DNA of 21,999 bases from Planctomycetota bacterium (lineage in GTDB: Bacteria; Planctomycetota; Phycisphaerae; UBA1845), in NCBI GenBank assembly GCA_024278775.1, contig JAJRSP010000054.1, positions 1 to 21,999 on the forward strand, read 5' to 3'. Under the pieces are notes generated by a model, which was not told the origin of the DNA, did not search any database, and saw nothing but the letters and a program-made list of their open reading frames with translations. The translations under genes and the position numbers were made by a program. The first letter of the stretch is position 1; each line of letters opens with the position of its first letter. Below are positions 1-8,838 of this stretch, piece after piece.

Positions 1-501
1 CTCCGTCACATCCGGCAGGTTCAGCCGGTCACGGACACGAGCACAACCGTGGTGACGCTCACGCCCCGAACCAAAACGGTCGTTCCAGGCGAAGCCGTGG
101 TCGTTGATGTGTTCATCACCGGTGTGGAGCGGTTGCGCACGTTCCAAGTAGCCGTGGAAACACACGGCGGCGCGAACGGTACGCTTGAACGTGTGGAGGC
201 CTCCATCGACCGGGAACGATCGGACTACGTGTTTGCCGGGATCCAAGCGATCGACGCGGCGGATCAGAACCATGGGCGGCTCGGTGCTACGACCTTCGGC
301 GTCAGTGTAGACGCATTGGATACGCATTATGCCGGCTCGTTCGTCTTTATCGCGAGCCAGGACGCATCGGGGACCTTCCGCTTTGCGGTTCGTCCACAGC
401 TTTCATTCTTCACCAACGATCAGGCACAGGATGTCCCCTATCGGGCCCAATCCACGGCCGTACGGATCGTCAGCGAAAAAGCCATCCGAGACCTCCGATA
501 A
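1..501 (+). CDS. C-terminal part of an exported protein with a cohesin-like domain (5' end outside window)
   Basis: The reading frame is open from base 1 to the TAA at 499-501, so the gene begins upstream and only its last 166 residues are seen. The visible part is rich in beta-strand: a V-T-L-T-P start, a PGEAVVVDVFITG stretch, then alternating hydrophobic strands. This pattern resembles the cohesin-like or Ig-like surface domains common in planctomycete exported proteins, where a PGd..tVdVyv segment opens the domain. The protein ends soon after the fold (residues SEKAIRDLR), with no dockerin, PEP-type sorting tail or membrane anchor visible, so any signal peptide or anchor must lie upstream. 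A strong terminator follows 44 bases after the stop. Family assignment is by pattern only. The alternative is a generic beta-sandwich surface protein of unknown role. Confidence 0.6.
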   Translation, partial: LRHIRQVQPVTDTSTTVVTLTPRTKTVVPGEAVVVDVFITGVERLRTFQVAVETHGGANGTLERVEASIDRERSDYVFAGIQAIDAADQNHGRLGATTFGVSVDALDTHYAGSFVFIASQDASGTFRFAVRPQLSFFTNDQAQDVPYRAQSTAVRIVSEKAIRDLR

Positions 502-544
502 TCGGACGACGCTCGGAATTAAAACGTCCTCTTCCTCCAATAGG

Positions 545-572
545 AAAAGCCGTCCGGGGTGGGCGGCTTTTT
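545..572 (+). terminator. Rho-independent terminator after the first gene
   Basis: AAAAGCCGTCC and GGGCGGCTTTTT form an 11-bp stem (one G-T pair) around a GGGGT loop, and the stem runs into a T-run at 568-572. It starts 44 bases after the stop at 501 and lies well before the promoter of the kinase gene, so it isolates the two genes. The A-tract on the left arm means it could also work on the minus strand. Confidence 0.8.
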
Positions 573-636
573 CTGTAGGTAGCCACACGCGCCGCCCACT
601 CGGCCACTTCCCCGGTAACGCAGGCTCCCATTCCAT

Positions 637-665
637 TTGAGTCGCATAGAAACGTCCGCTATAAT
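637..665 (+). promoter_or_regulatory. Sigma70-like promoter of the hybrid histidine kinase gene
   Basis: TTGAGT at 637-642 (4 of 6 to consensus) is spaced exactly 17 bases from a perfect TATAAT at 660-665. Transcription would start near 672, leaving a leader of about 38 bases. That leader carries a GAGGAAA Shine-Dalgarno sequence at 694-700, nine bases before the TTG start at 710. Prediction by eye. Confidence 0.6.
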
Positions 666-709
666 GCACTGTCAGCTCCACTTAGTTATGTCCGAGGAAA
701 GGGTATCCA

Positions 710-3700
710 TTGCCGGGGTCTGTACAAAAAGCCGCCACGTTATGGGGGGTGTTCGTTTGCGCGGCGGGGTCGTCAGCGCCGGCCAGCGTCTACCCTATCA
801 GCAGCTTTCCGCGTTTGCAGGGCGTCATCGTTCGAGCCGCGGAGGAAGACGCGCATGGTGTCATCTGGCTTGGCACGGATGATGGAATCTGGCGATGGAC
901 GAACGACCGATTCGAACCGGCCCAGACCGAGCTACCCGAGGGCACGCGTATCTTTCACCTTGCGCTTCTTTCTGATCAGCGTATGCTCCTGGCGTGTACG
1001 GATGGGCTACGCGCGGTGGATACGACAACCCAGAAGCTCGATAGCCGCTTTCGGATGCTGGAGGGTATCCACATATTCAAAATCTTGATCGCTCCCGATG
1101 GAGCTATCTGGCTGGGCACTGCAACCGGCGTCTTCCGACTCACGCAGACGGGATCTCATACGCAGGTTACCCAGATCGCGGGCACGGAAGCCCACCCCAT
1201 TTATGATCTGATTTCGGACGGCGGCCAGGGCGTGTGGGCGGGCTCCGATGGCACCGTCTTTCGTATATCCCCGGACGACACGGTCACCCCCGTCTTCACT
1301 TCGGCTATAGGAAAAGGCAAGGTGGTCGCATTGGAACTTGCCGAAGACGGCTCGATATGGATCGGTCAACGGTGGCCGGGTCAGCTCACCCGAATCAGCG
1401 AATCGACCATCAAAGTCTTTTCATCCGAAGATGGACTGACCGACACGAGAGCCAACGACATCATGGAGTATTCCAACGGTGAAATCTGGGTGGCTACGGA
1501 GAGCGGTGTGTTTCGACTCATCCAGGAACGGTTCCACAGCATTGATCGCAACGCCGGCCTGCCGAACCCGGATATACACTACCTGTACGCCGATTCCGAA
1601 GACCAGATTTGGATCGGCACCTTCGGTCACGGTGTTTTTCGGCTTCGGTCTCCTTACGTCACCACATACTTGTATCAGGATGGGCTTGCCCACCCCGTCA
1701 TCACAAGCGTTCGGAACGGTGTCGACGACACGCTCATTGTCGGCACCGTCGCCGGGGCCGTACGGCTTGATCCCGTAGCGGGCGTTGTGGAACGACTCGG
1801 TCCCGGGGATTATGTCAAGACGATTTTTTCCGACGATACGGGAGAGATTTGGATCGCCCGGTACCTCGATTGTTTCCGCGCTTCAGATCAACGGTTCGTA
1901 TCGTCCCGCTATACGACCGGCATCATCAAAGACGGCGATGGCCATTTGATCTTTTGTGGCAGCCCGGGTCCGATGCGCCTGATCGACGGCACTTTGCAGC
2001 GGATCACTATTTCCGATAACGATAACCGTTCCTGCATCTTGATTGCCGACGGAACCGATCGCTCTTTCTTGGTCTTCACGAATTACGATGAATTGTATCG
2101 CATCAGCGACACGAAACACAATCAGTTGTGGAAGGGCGAACCAATCAGTGCGATGGTCGCCGGGGATGACGGACGTGTGTTGGTCGGCATGCGGCGCGGC
2201 ATGTATGAGGTGACCGACCACGGCGTGACCCCGCTGATCGACCGTCGGCACGAGCCGTTTCTTGTACGCGATTTTGCCAAAGATGGCGAAGGACGTCTCT
2301 GGGCCGCTACAGACCACGGCATTGCGCGAATTGACGGCCGGACTATCGAGTGGTTTGACTTCGAGGATGGACTCCCGACGCGCGATATACGAAGTGTGGT
2401 TGTCGGCACGGACGGCTATCTCTACGCCGGCACGACGCAGGGACTCGCACGAATCGATAAGAAAAACCTACGCCCCTGTGTCACGAAGCCCCACTTCGTC
2501 GTCGAAGGGATTGTCACCGGTTCGCAACAGTGGCAACCGGGAGAGCCCGCCCTGCGGGCGGAGTACCCGGCGAACGACGTGGCGGTTCACTTCAAAGCCA
2601 ATGGCTGGCGATCGTGTGTGAGCCTTCACTATCAGTACAAGCTACTCGGGCGAGACGCTGACTGGTCAGCCCCGACCACTTCGGCCACATGGCGTGGATC
2701 GGATCTTTCTTGGGGTGATTATCTTCTTCTGGCCAAAGCGATTAATCACCGTGGCATCGAGACCCAGGTCCTCAGTACCACGTTTTCGCTTCTGCCTCCG
2801 TTTTGGCAAGGTACGCGTTTTCGCGTGATCTGCGCGGGGGTTGCCGTGTTGTTGGGGATTCTGATGGTGTGGGCTCTTCGCCGGCGTCGAACACTGCGTC
2901 GCGCGCTGCAGATGTCCGAACGCGCCAAAAGAGAGTTCGTCTCGCGCATGAGCCATGAATTGCGCACGCCGCTCACGGTGCTCATCGCTTCGGCTGAGCT
3001 CATCGCTCGGGACTCCGACGACACGACCACCAAGGCCGAGCACCTTCGCTCGGTGATGCGAAACGGAGAGCACCTCCTTCGCGTCGTGAACGACATACTC
3101 GATCTTGCAACACTGACCGAAGGCCGGGAATTGATCCGGTCCGAGCGGGTGGACCTGCATCAGTTGCTCAACGACACACGGGACGTCTGCATCCGACGCG
3201 TACGCGGCAAAGATGTCACGGTCCTGCTCGATGTGGAGGCGGATGTCCCCCGCCGACTCCACACCGACCCCACGAAACTTCGGCAAATCCTTATTAACCT
3301 GCTCGATAACGCTGGAAAATTCACCGATCACGGGACGATCCGACTTCACGCATCCTTGCGTCACGGTACCGGGTCATCATCACCCTTGTTGCACATCACC
3401 GTGACCGATACGGGACCGGGCATTCCTCCGGATCGGCTCGCCGCCATTTTCGAGGCGTTTGAGCAAAACGACGCCACGATGGGACGACAGTACGGCGGCA
3501 CGGGTCTGGGGCTTACAATCGCAAGGTCATTGGCCGTGGCGCTCGGCGGACGCCTGGGAGTCACGAGCGAACTCGGCCTGGGTAGTTCCTTTTCTCTCGT
3601 GATTCCGGTAACCATTGATACCGCCACCGACGATGCCGACACACCCCCTCCCGACCCCACGACCATCATCACGGCCGACCCAAGCCCCACTCCGCCGGGA

Positions 3701-4483
3701 CGTATCCTGAAGGGGATACGGGTAGCACTGGCCGACGACCATCAGGACGTGCGGCGCATCCTCACGGTATCCCTCGAAGAGCTCGGTGCCGACGTGTCGT
3801 CGGTTTCCTCGGGACAGGCTCTCATCGAGTGTTGCACGACGAACACGTTCGATATCGCACTGATCGACATCCACATGCCCGACCCAGACGGTCTGGCCAC
3901 GCTCCACGCGCTTCGACAACGGCACATCATGCTGCCGGCACTGGCCGTGACAGCCGACGTCACTACGGCCACGGTTCGACAGTGTTTGGAGGCCGGTTTC
4001 GTCGGCGTTCTCGCCAAGCCATTCCATATCGAAGACCTTGTCGAAGCCATCCGGCCACTCGTCGACCCTGCGGTTTCCCAACATGATGACATCGACTCCG
4101 AGGAAGACGCAACAATGGACCATATCCCGGAACCACAGGACGCCTCTCAAGAACCGCTCTACTCCGACCTCGCGTCAGCATCACCGCGCTTGGCGCAGGC
4201 GGCCGCAGAATTCGTGGGCCATTTCGGAAAGGACCTCGAACGGCTGCACCGGGCCGCCCGCAAAAAAGACGCCGGCGTGCTTCGCGAGACGGCTCATCGT
4301 CTCAAAGGAGCCGGAGGCATTAACGGGTACTTCAGCGTGTCAGAGGTCGCGTCGGAACTGGAGCAGGCAATCATACGGCGCGATTTCGACGCCACGAGCG
4401 CGCTCTTGGTGCGGATGGAACAACTTCACACGAGAATGGTAAACGGGTTGAGAAACCGCGACGGCTCATGCCGGCAAGTTTGA
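710..4483 (+). CDS. Hybrid sensor histidine kinase with periplasmic propeller, Y_Y_Y, HisKA-HATPase, receiver and HPt domains
   Basis: This is a 1257-residue envelope sensor that should phosphorylate itself and pass phosphate internally His-Asp-His. The order is: signal peptide (about 1-28); two-component-regulator propeller repeats of the GxIWLGTxxGVFRL type (about 35-590); Y_Y_Y domain (about 600-695); membrane span 703-722; HisKA with phospho-His H749 in MSHELRTPL; N-box N867; G1 DTGPGIP 900-906; G2 GTGLGL 930-935. A receiver follows with acidic pair D1009/D1010, phospho-Asp D1053 and K1103, then an HPt domain with H1196 in AHRLKGAGG. The start is TTG at 710, chosen because GAGGAAA lies nine bases upstream and the signal peptide begins there. 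The architecture resembles the Bacteroides-type hybrid two-component systems, which sense sugars, but the usual C-terminal DNA-binding domain is absent and an HPt takes its place. No partner response regulator is in the window. The ligand is unknown. Confidence 0.93.
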   Translation: MPGSVQKAATLWGVFVCAAGSSAPASVYPISSFPRLQGVIVRAAEEDAHGVIWLGTDDGIWRWTNDRFEPAQTELPEGTRIFHLALLSDQRMLLACTDGLRAVDTTTQKLDSRFRMLEGIHIFKILIAPDGAIWLGTATGVFRLTQTGSHTQVTQIAGTEAHPIYDLISDGGQGVWAGSDGTVFRISPDDTVTPVFTSAIGKGKVVALELAEDGSIWIGQRWPGQLTRISESTIKVFSSEDGLTDTRANDIMEYSNGEIWVATESGVFRLIQERFHSIDRNAGLPNPDIHYLYADSEDQIWIGTFGHGVFRLRSPYVTTYLYQDGLAHPVITSVRNGVDDTLIVGTVAGAVRLDPVAGVVERLGPGDYVKTIFSDDTGEIWIARYLDCFRASDQRFVSSRYTTGIIKDGDGHLIFCGSPGPMRLIDGTLQRITISDNDNRSCILIADGTDRSFLVFTNYDELYRISDTKHNQLWKGEPISAMVAGDDGRVLVGMRRGMYEVTDHGVTPLIDRRHEPFLVRDFAKDGEGRLWAATDHGIARIDGRTIEWFDFEDGLPTRDIRSVVVGTDGYLYAGTTQGLARIDKKNLRPCVTKPHFVVEGIVTGSQQWQPGEPALRAEYPANDVAVHFKANGWRSCVSLHYQYKLLGRDADWSAPTTSATWRGSDLSWGDYLLLAKAINHRGIETQVLSTTFSLLPPFWQGTRFRVICAGVAVLLGILMVWALRRRRTLRRALQMSERAKREFVSRMSHELRTPLTVLIASAELIARDSDDTTTKAEHLRSVMRNGEHLLRVVNDILDLATLTEGRELIRSERVDLHQLLNDTRDVCIRRVRGKDVTVLLDVEADVPRRLHTDPTKLRQILINLLDNAGKFTDHGTIRLHASLRHGTGSSSPLLHITVTDTGPGIPPDRLAAIFEAFEQNDATMGRQYGGTGLGLTIARSLAVALGGRLGVTSELGLGSSFSLVIPVTIDTATDDADTPPPDPTTIITADPSPTPPGRILKGIRVALADDHQDVRRILTVSLEELGADVSSVSSGQALIECCTTNTFDIALIDIHMPDPDGLATLHALRQRHIMLPALAVTADVTTATVRQCLEAGFVGVLAKPFHIEDLVEAIRPLVDPAVSQHDDIDSEEDATMDHIPEPQDASQEPLYSDLASASPRLAQAAAEFVGHFGKDLERLHRAARKKDAGVLRETAHRLKGAGGINGYFSVSEVASELEQAIIRRDFDATSALLVRMEQLHTRMVNGLRNRDGSCRQV

Positions 4484-4550
4484 CCCTAACCGCTCCATGG
4501 CGAACACGGCCCAAACGTCCCTTCACACGATCGGAGGCCGATGCGCCGGG

Positions 4551-6563
4551 TTACGTCGTAGACGGTTGGGATATCGAGTCCGTTCGCGAGGGCGATCGGG
4601 TCTGCGACTCGATCACATTGGGCACATAGTCCGGGACCAGCTCTTGCAGCGTCGCCCGTTGGGTGGTGGCATCGTCACCATCGGCAAGTTGCAGGAGTCG
4701 ATCAATCCCAAGCTTCACCCCATCGAGGTCCAACGACTTGCGCGTCCAGATCCCGATTTTGGGGTGAGCCGTATCGCCCACACCTTCGCCCTCGTTCGAA
4801 AGCTCCTCAAACAGCTTTTCGCCGGGACGTGTTCCAGTGAACACGATTTCGATATCAACGCCGGGCCGCAATCCACTCAGCGCGATCATGTCTCGCGCCA
4901 AGTCAACGATTTTCACGGGATCCCCCATGTGCAACACGTAAATCTCGCCACCGCGGCCCATCGTCCCCGCCTGAAGCACCAGTTGCGCCGCTTCGGGGAT
5001 GGTCATAAAATAACGAGTCATATCGGGATGCGTCACCGTGACGGGACCGCCGGCCACAATCTGCCTCTGAAAGATCGGCACCACGCTGCCGCTGCTACCG
5101 AGCACATTCCCAAAACGTACGGTCACGAACTGCGTGTCTGCGTGATCGCTCAAGCCCTGCACATACATCTCGGCCACTCGTTTGGTGCACCCCATCACGC
5201 TCGTGGGATTGACGGCTTTGTCGGTAGAAATCATCACCATCTTGGCCACACCCGCACGAACCGCTTCGTCGGCAACGGTCATCGTGCCGATGATGTTGTT
5301 CTTGATCGCCTCACCGATGTTCGACTCCATCATCGGCACGTGCTTGTGGGCGGCCGCGTGAAACACCACGGAAGGTCGTTCCGTTTGCAAAATCGTCCGG
5401 ACCCGCTGACGGTCGGAGATGTCGGCCACGCGCGGCACCACGTCAAAAACGGGATCACCCGCGCGCAACTCACGATCAATCTCGAACAGGTTGTTTTCGG
5501 CTCTCTCGATAAGAATCAGCCTTCTTGGGTGAAACGACGCGATCTGGCGGCACATTTCGGAACCGATGCTCCCGCCCGCACCCGTGACCAACACGCACTT
5601 ACCGCGTAGTTCGGCCGCGATCTTCTCCACGTCCAGCTCTACGGCATCGCGTCCCAACAGGTCGGCGATGTTGACATCACGAATCTGACTGACCTGGACG
5701 CGCCCCTCGATCACATCGCTGACGGCGGGGATCGTCCGGAAGCGCACCCCCGCCCCGTCACACCGGCCCACGAGCGTTCGAATGGTGCGCGGCGTCGCGT
5801 GGGGGAGGGCAATCAACACCTCCTCCACCTGCGCCTCTTCACAGATGGTTCGAATGTCTTCGGTGCGACCGAGGACTTCGACGTTGTGGATGCGACCGTG
5901 CAGTCGCGCCACTTCGTCATCCACAAACCCCACGCATTCGTATCGTCTCTTCCGCATACGAAGCAGCTCGCGCAGCACGGCCTCCCCCGTGTCACCGGCA
6001 CCACAAATCAGCACGCGCGTTCCCGTGGACCCGAGTTGAGGTTTGATGTCCTCATAGTAAAAACGAACAAACACGCGTGCCGCCGATACAAACACGATGG
6101 TGGCGGCCCAATCGACCGTAAACACCGAGGATTGACGCAGGTATTGTCGGGGCCAATCGTCGATCAATGAATGACCGAACCACATGCTCCACGCATTTTC
6201 AAGAAGAAAATAAGCGGACAGAAAGAAGAAACTCGCAATCAACGAAGCACTGACCACGGCGAAGAGATCACGCAGGCCCACATACCGCCAGGAACCGTGG
6301 TACTGCTTGGACCATCCAAACACGGCCAGCTTGATCGGCACCGCGAGCGCCAGGAGCGGGAGGTAGAGGCGACCGACCCAGGTCTCCCCGGTATCCGATA
6401 TGATCACGAACCGAAAGTTGTAGGCCAGCAAAAACGCCGCCGCGAGCGCAGCGGCAAACAACACCACATGCGCCCCGATCACGAAACCGGCCCGGTACTG
6501 TTCGAACACATCGTCCGCGCCGGGTGATGACTGGCTGGTGATCGACTCGGATTCTTGCGCCAT
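4551..6563 (-). CDS. Membrane-bound nucleotide-sugar 4,6-dehydratase/epimerase, CapD/FlaA1/WbpM type
   Basis: This 670-residue inner-membrane protein belongs to the family that converts UDP-N-acetylglucosamine-type sugars to 4-keto-6-deoxy intermediates for surface polysaccharides or glycans. Four hydrophobic spans (about 26-50, 66-84, 97-121, 148-168) are followed by a first nucleotide-binding domain (GAGDTGE 188-194). The catalytic short-chain dehydrogenase domain follows, with TGAGGSIG at 327-334, STDK at 446-449 and M457-x3-K461. In WbpM-like large dehydratases Met replaces the usual catalytic Tyr of the S-Y-K triad, and that is what is seen here. The GTRPGEKLFEEL motif (577-588) is typical of the family. 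The length matches large family members. The start is ATG at 6563 with only a weak ribosome site. The gene stands alone: its neighbours are not sugar-nucleotide enzymes, though a glycosyltransferase lies 5 kb away. It is convergent with the kinase gene, 67 bases apart. The exact substrate cannot be read from sequence. Confidence 0.93.
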   Translation of the reverse strand: MAQESESITSQSSPGADDVFEQYRAGFVIGAHVVLFAAALAAAFLLAYNFRFVIISDTGETWVGRLYLPLLALAVPIKLAVFGWSKQYHGSWRYVGLRDLFAVVSASLIASFFFLSAYFLLENAWSMWFGHSLIDDWPRQYLRQSSVFTVDWAATIVFVSAARVFVRFYYEDIKPQLGSTGTRVLICGAGDTGEAVLRELLRMRKRRYECVGFVDDEVARLHGRIHNVEVLGRTEDIRTICEEAQVEEVLIALPHATPRTIRTLVGRCDGAGVRFRTIPAVSDVIEGRVQVSQIRDVNIADLLGRDAVELDVEKIAAELRGKCVLVTGAGGSIGSEMCRQIASFHPRRLILIERAENNLFEIDRELRAGDPVFDVVPRVADISDRQRVRTILQTERPSVVFHAAAHKHVPMMESNIGEAIKNNIIGTMTVADEAVRAGVAKMVMISTDKAVNPTSVMGCTKRVAEMYVQGLSDHADTQFVTVRFGNVLGSSGSVVPIFQRQIVAGGPVTVTHPDMTRYFMTIPEAAQLVLQAGTMGRGGEIYVLHMGDPVKIVDLARDMIALSGLRPGVDIEIVFTGTRPGEKLFEELSNEGEGVGDTAHPKIGIWTRKSLDLDGVKLGIDRLLQLADGDDATTQRATLQELVPDYVPNVIESQTRSPSRTDSISQPSTT

Positions 6564-6754
6564 GGGCTACTTACGTCTGCGCGACGATCGGCCCGTCCGC
6601 CAGCGTCACGCGTATGTTCCAATAGTGATCCACGGCGCAACCACCACGCCAAACCAGTACCACCGACCACCGGCGCTACGGGCCCCGAAGGTAGTATCGG
6701 ACGTTGCGACGCGCGACGATAGCCCCCGGGCGTCGATCATCCGGGATGACGGGG

Positions 6755-7870
6755 TCAGGGCGTGGGGGCGGTGCCCGCGTCGATTGCGGCCCTCATCTTT
6801 CCCGGCCACTCATCCCACGGTGATCCGGGCGATTCCTTGGCGATGGCATCGGCCACCACCAGCGCAGCGGGACGATCCCCCAAATACCAGGCCACAAAGG
6901 CGTGCATGGCGGCTACATCCGGGTTTCGCGCCGGAGCGTCCGAGGCCACCTGGGCACGCAGACGCAACAACGCAATACGCTCGCGATCACCGAGAACCTC
7001 GGCCACGTTAACGTCGTGAAGAAACGGATTCGGATCACGCCGATTGAGCTGCAACAGCACGGTGTGGGCCGCCCGCATCGAGCCGAGTTCCATCCGTGCA
7101 AAAAACGACCCCACCTTCGCGATATAATCACTCGGTTGGAGCATGCCGGCCGATTCAAACGCCCGCATCGACCGCCGGTACTCGCCGTCACGAAACCAGT
7201 CCCATGCCTCTTGCAGGAGCCTCCGGTGCGATTGCTCCACATCATAGGCGAGCGCGTCCGCCAGACGATTTTTCGCCGGCTCGGTCAGATCGGAGCCGCG
7301 TTTGTCAAAGGGAGTGGTGTCAATCGTCGTGAGCATACCGGCCACCGAAGCGTGACGGACGTTGGCACGATGTACCGGAGCGGCGTTGGATGTGGCCAGG
7401 ATCAAATCATAGCGACGGGCAAAGGCACGCTGCACTTCACTGAGCTGCTTCCCCTTCGCCCGTTCGGAAAACCCACCATAGTTTCGGAACGCCTGCAAAC
7501 GCTGAAAAGCACTGCGCTGGTCAGTTCTCGACGCGGCAAAGGGAAGCATGGGCTGCGGGTCTCGTGAGCGTTGCCCCTTGCGGAGCGTATCTCCCGGCAG
7601 CGCAAATGGCAGCATGCTCCCGCGCTGCCCGAGCCGCAGACTTTGCTTCAGGTACATGTTAATCACGCGTTTTTGGGCCGATTGCAGAAACACATCATCA
7701 CGCCGATTCGGACGAATCGACCGGGCGTTGCCGTACATATCCACCTGGGACACCTGCCCCGTACGGGTTCGCGCGGCACCGCCACGTCTGATCTGTGCCG
7801 TCGCCACAGAGGCTCCCACCACCAGAACGCCGGCCAGAAAGCCCACAATCATCCTTCGTGAATGCAACAT
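6755..7870 (-). CDS. Secreted TPR-like protein of unknown function
   Basis: I do not recognise a named family. The protein is 371 residues from the ATG at 7868-7870. This start is preferred to an upstream one at 7966 because it directly precedes a signal peptide (MLHSRRMIVGFLAGVLVVGA, cleavage likely after A25 in SVATA/Q). In addition, AGAGG lies four bases before it, and a promoter-like sequence overlaps the longer reading. The mature N-terminal half is basic and low in structure, with MLPFA appearing twice (86-90, 108-112). From about residue 215 to 345 it becomes helical, with paired helices of TPR character (EAWDWFRDGEYRRSMRAFESAG at about 221-242 is the clearest unit). It probably acts in the periplasm or at the surface as a protein-binding scaffold, but this is inference. 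It is separated by 191 bases from the dehydratase gene downstream and 211 bases from the lipoprotein gene upstream, so it is likely a single-gene unit. Confidence 0.75.
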   Translation of the reverse strand: MLHSRRMIVGFLAGVLVVGASVATAQIRRGGAARTRTGQVSQVDMYGNARSIRPNRRDDVFLQSAQKRVINMYLKQSLRLGQRGSMLPFALPGDTLRKGQRSRDPQPMLPFAASRTDQRSAFQRLQAFRNYGGFSERAKGKQLSEVQRAFARRYDLILATSNAAPVHRANVRHASVAGMLTTIDTTPFDKRGSDLTEPAKNRLADALAYDVEQSHRRLLQEAWDWFRDGEYRRSMRAFESAGMLQPSDYIAKVGSFFARMELGSMRAAHTVLLQLNRRDPNPFLHDVNVAEVLGDRERIALLRLRAQVASDAPARNPDVAAMHAFVAWYLGDRPAALVVADAIAKESPGSPWDEWPGKMRAAIDAGTAPTP

Positions 7871-7947
7871 CCATCCTCTGCGTGCAAGCCCCACGCGAAG
7901 CGCGGCGTCGCCACACGGCGGCCACGCGGTGCTGACTTCATCGGCAG

Positions 7948-7976
7948 ATCGTAGGAACCGCCGCACCGCAAATCAA
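7948..7976 (-). promoter_or_regulatory. Predicted promoter of the secreted TPR-like gene
   Basis: Read on the minus strand, TTGATT (7971-7976) is followed after 17 bases by TACGAT (7948-7953), each 4 of 6 to consensus. Transcription would begin near 7941, giving a leader of about 70 bases before the ATG at 7870. This placement argues against translation from the upstream candidate start at 7966. Confidence 0.45.
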
Positions 7977-8081
7977 GAGAATCGGTCCGTAGCGGGTTGA
8001 TATCGCGGGTTCGGCTCGTAGTCCGGGGACAATCGAAAGGCACACGTCGCCGGCGAACCTTCGAGACGGGCGACCGCCCCG

Positions 8082-8657
8082 TTACTGACGACGGCTGATG
8101 CCCTTCATGTCGGCGTACTTCGGGAATCCCCACACACTCCGCTGTGTCCAGGTCCACTCCAGCGTGTCGTCGTCAACGAGCCTGATCGTACCCTGGTTCT
8201 TGACACGGCATCGAGAACTTTGTCCATGCGTGGATATGTGCCAGGTTCTGGCACTTCCATCGTAGCGGGCGGTACCCTGGGCGCTTTCTCCGAACCCGTC
8301 AAACCACCAGAACACGAACCGCTTTCGCTGGGCATCCCAACCCCACACGCTCACGCCCTTCATCGGTCCGAGCGGACCCATGTCATAGTCACTATGGTCC
8401 ATCAGGAACCGGCCATCGCACGCCCAACTCGCGTGGGAGGTTCCGGTCGTCTTGATCGGTTCGTCCATCCCGATGAACTGAACCTGCCCCTCGGTGATCC
8501 AATCTCCGGCAAGCATGTTGAGCTTGTCCAGCTCCGGAGAGCGTTCGGGCATCATCTCCTTCATGGACTCCAAACTCATACCAGGCGATACACAGCCGGA
8601 GACAAGGCAGGTGACGAGCAGTAGGGGGGTGGTCCGTCGCAAACAACAAGCACGCAT
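8082..8657 (-). CDS. DUF1579-like lipoprotein
   Basis: This is a 191-residue protein with a type II signal peptide: basic MRACCLRR, a hydrophobic run, then the lipobox VSGC with lipidated Cys22. The mature part has features of the DUF1579 family: an LxxLAGDW-like opening (LNMLAGDWITEG 46-57), a central GVSVWGWDAQRKRFVFWWFD segment (101-120), and beta-strands rich in Trp ending in LEWTWTQRS. Proteins of this kind are predicted small beta-barrels of unknown role. The start is the ATG at 8655-8657. It has GGAGAG just upstream and lies downstream of a promoter-like pair, so the longer reading from 8771 is not used. The protein is expected to be anchored in a membrane facing the periplasm. It lies apart from its neighbours and is probably transcribed alone. 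Confidence 0.78.
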   Translation of the reverse strand: MRACCLRRTTPLLLVTCLVSGCVSPGMSLESMKEMMPERSPELDKLNMLAGDWITEGQVQFIGMDEPIKTTGTSHASWACDGRFLMDHSDYDMGPLGPMKGVSVWGWDAQRKRFVFWWFDGFGESAQGTARYDGSARTWHISTHGQSSRCRVKNQGTIRLVDDDTLEWTWTQRSVWGFPKYADMKGISRRQ

Positions 8658-8709
8658 CAATGTTCTCTCCGAAGGGGAAACCGTGGTATCGATCGAGGCC
8701 ACGTGGTGT

Positions 8710-8738
8710 ATCATAGAAATATGTCGGCGAGGCCACAA
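8710..8738 (-). promoter_or_regulatory. Predicted promoter of the DUF1579-like lipoprotein gene
   Basis: On the minus strand, TTGTGG (8733-8738) is 17 bases from TATGAT (8710-8715, 5 of 6 to consensus). The start point would be near 8703, about 46 bases before the ATG at 8657, and the leader contains the GGAGAG ribosome site. Prediction by eye. Confidence 0.5.
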
Positions 8739-8794
8739 GCGTGGGTGACACGTCGTGACGACTTCCCACAAACAGGATCAGTCCGTCCCCCACC

Positions 8795-8812
8795 CTTCGC
8801 CTTGGGGCGAAG
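8795..8812 (-). terminator. Hairpin downstream of the FAD/Fe-S dehydrogenase gene
   Basis: CTTCGCC (8795-8801) and GGCGAAG (8806-8812) form a perfect 7-bp stem with a TTGG loop, 27 to 44 bases beyond the minus-strand stop at 8839. No T-run follows on either strand, so it may slow or protect transcript ends rather than act as a classical intrinsic terminator. Confidence 0.45.
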
Positions 8813-8838
8813 AAGGGGCACCCGCCGACGTTGGGGAG

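Noticed and set aside
4497..5609. Long open frame of 370 codons on the plus strand opposite the dehydratase gene
   Set aside because: It is antisense to a well-supported CapD-type gene; its translation is rich in His/Arg with no domain character, typical of reading opposite a GC-rich gene.
6724..6754. Imperfect hairpin just after the stop of the secreted TPR-like gene
   Set aside because: CCCC...GGGG and TCATCC/GGATGA can pair, but only with a large bulge and no T-run, so it is not strong enough to call a terminator.
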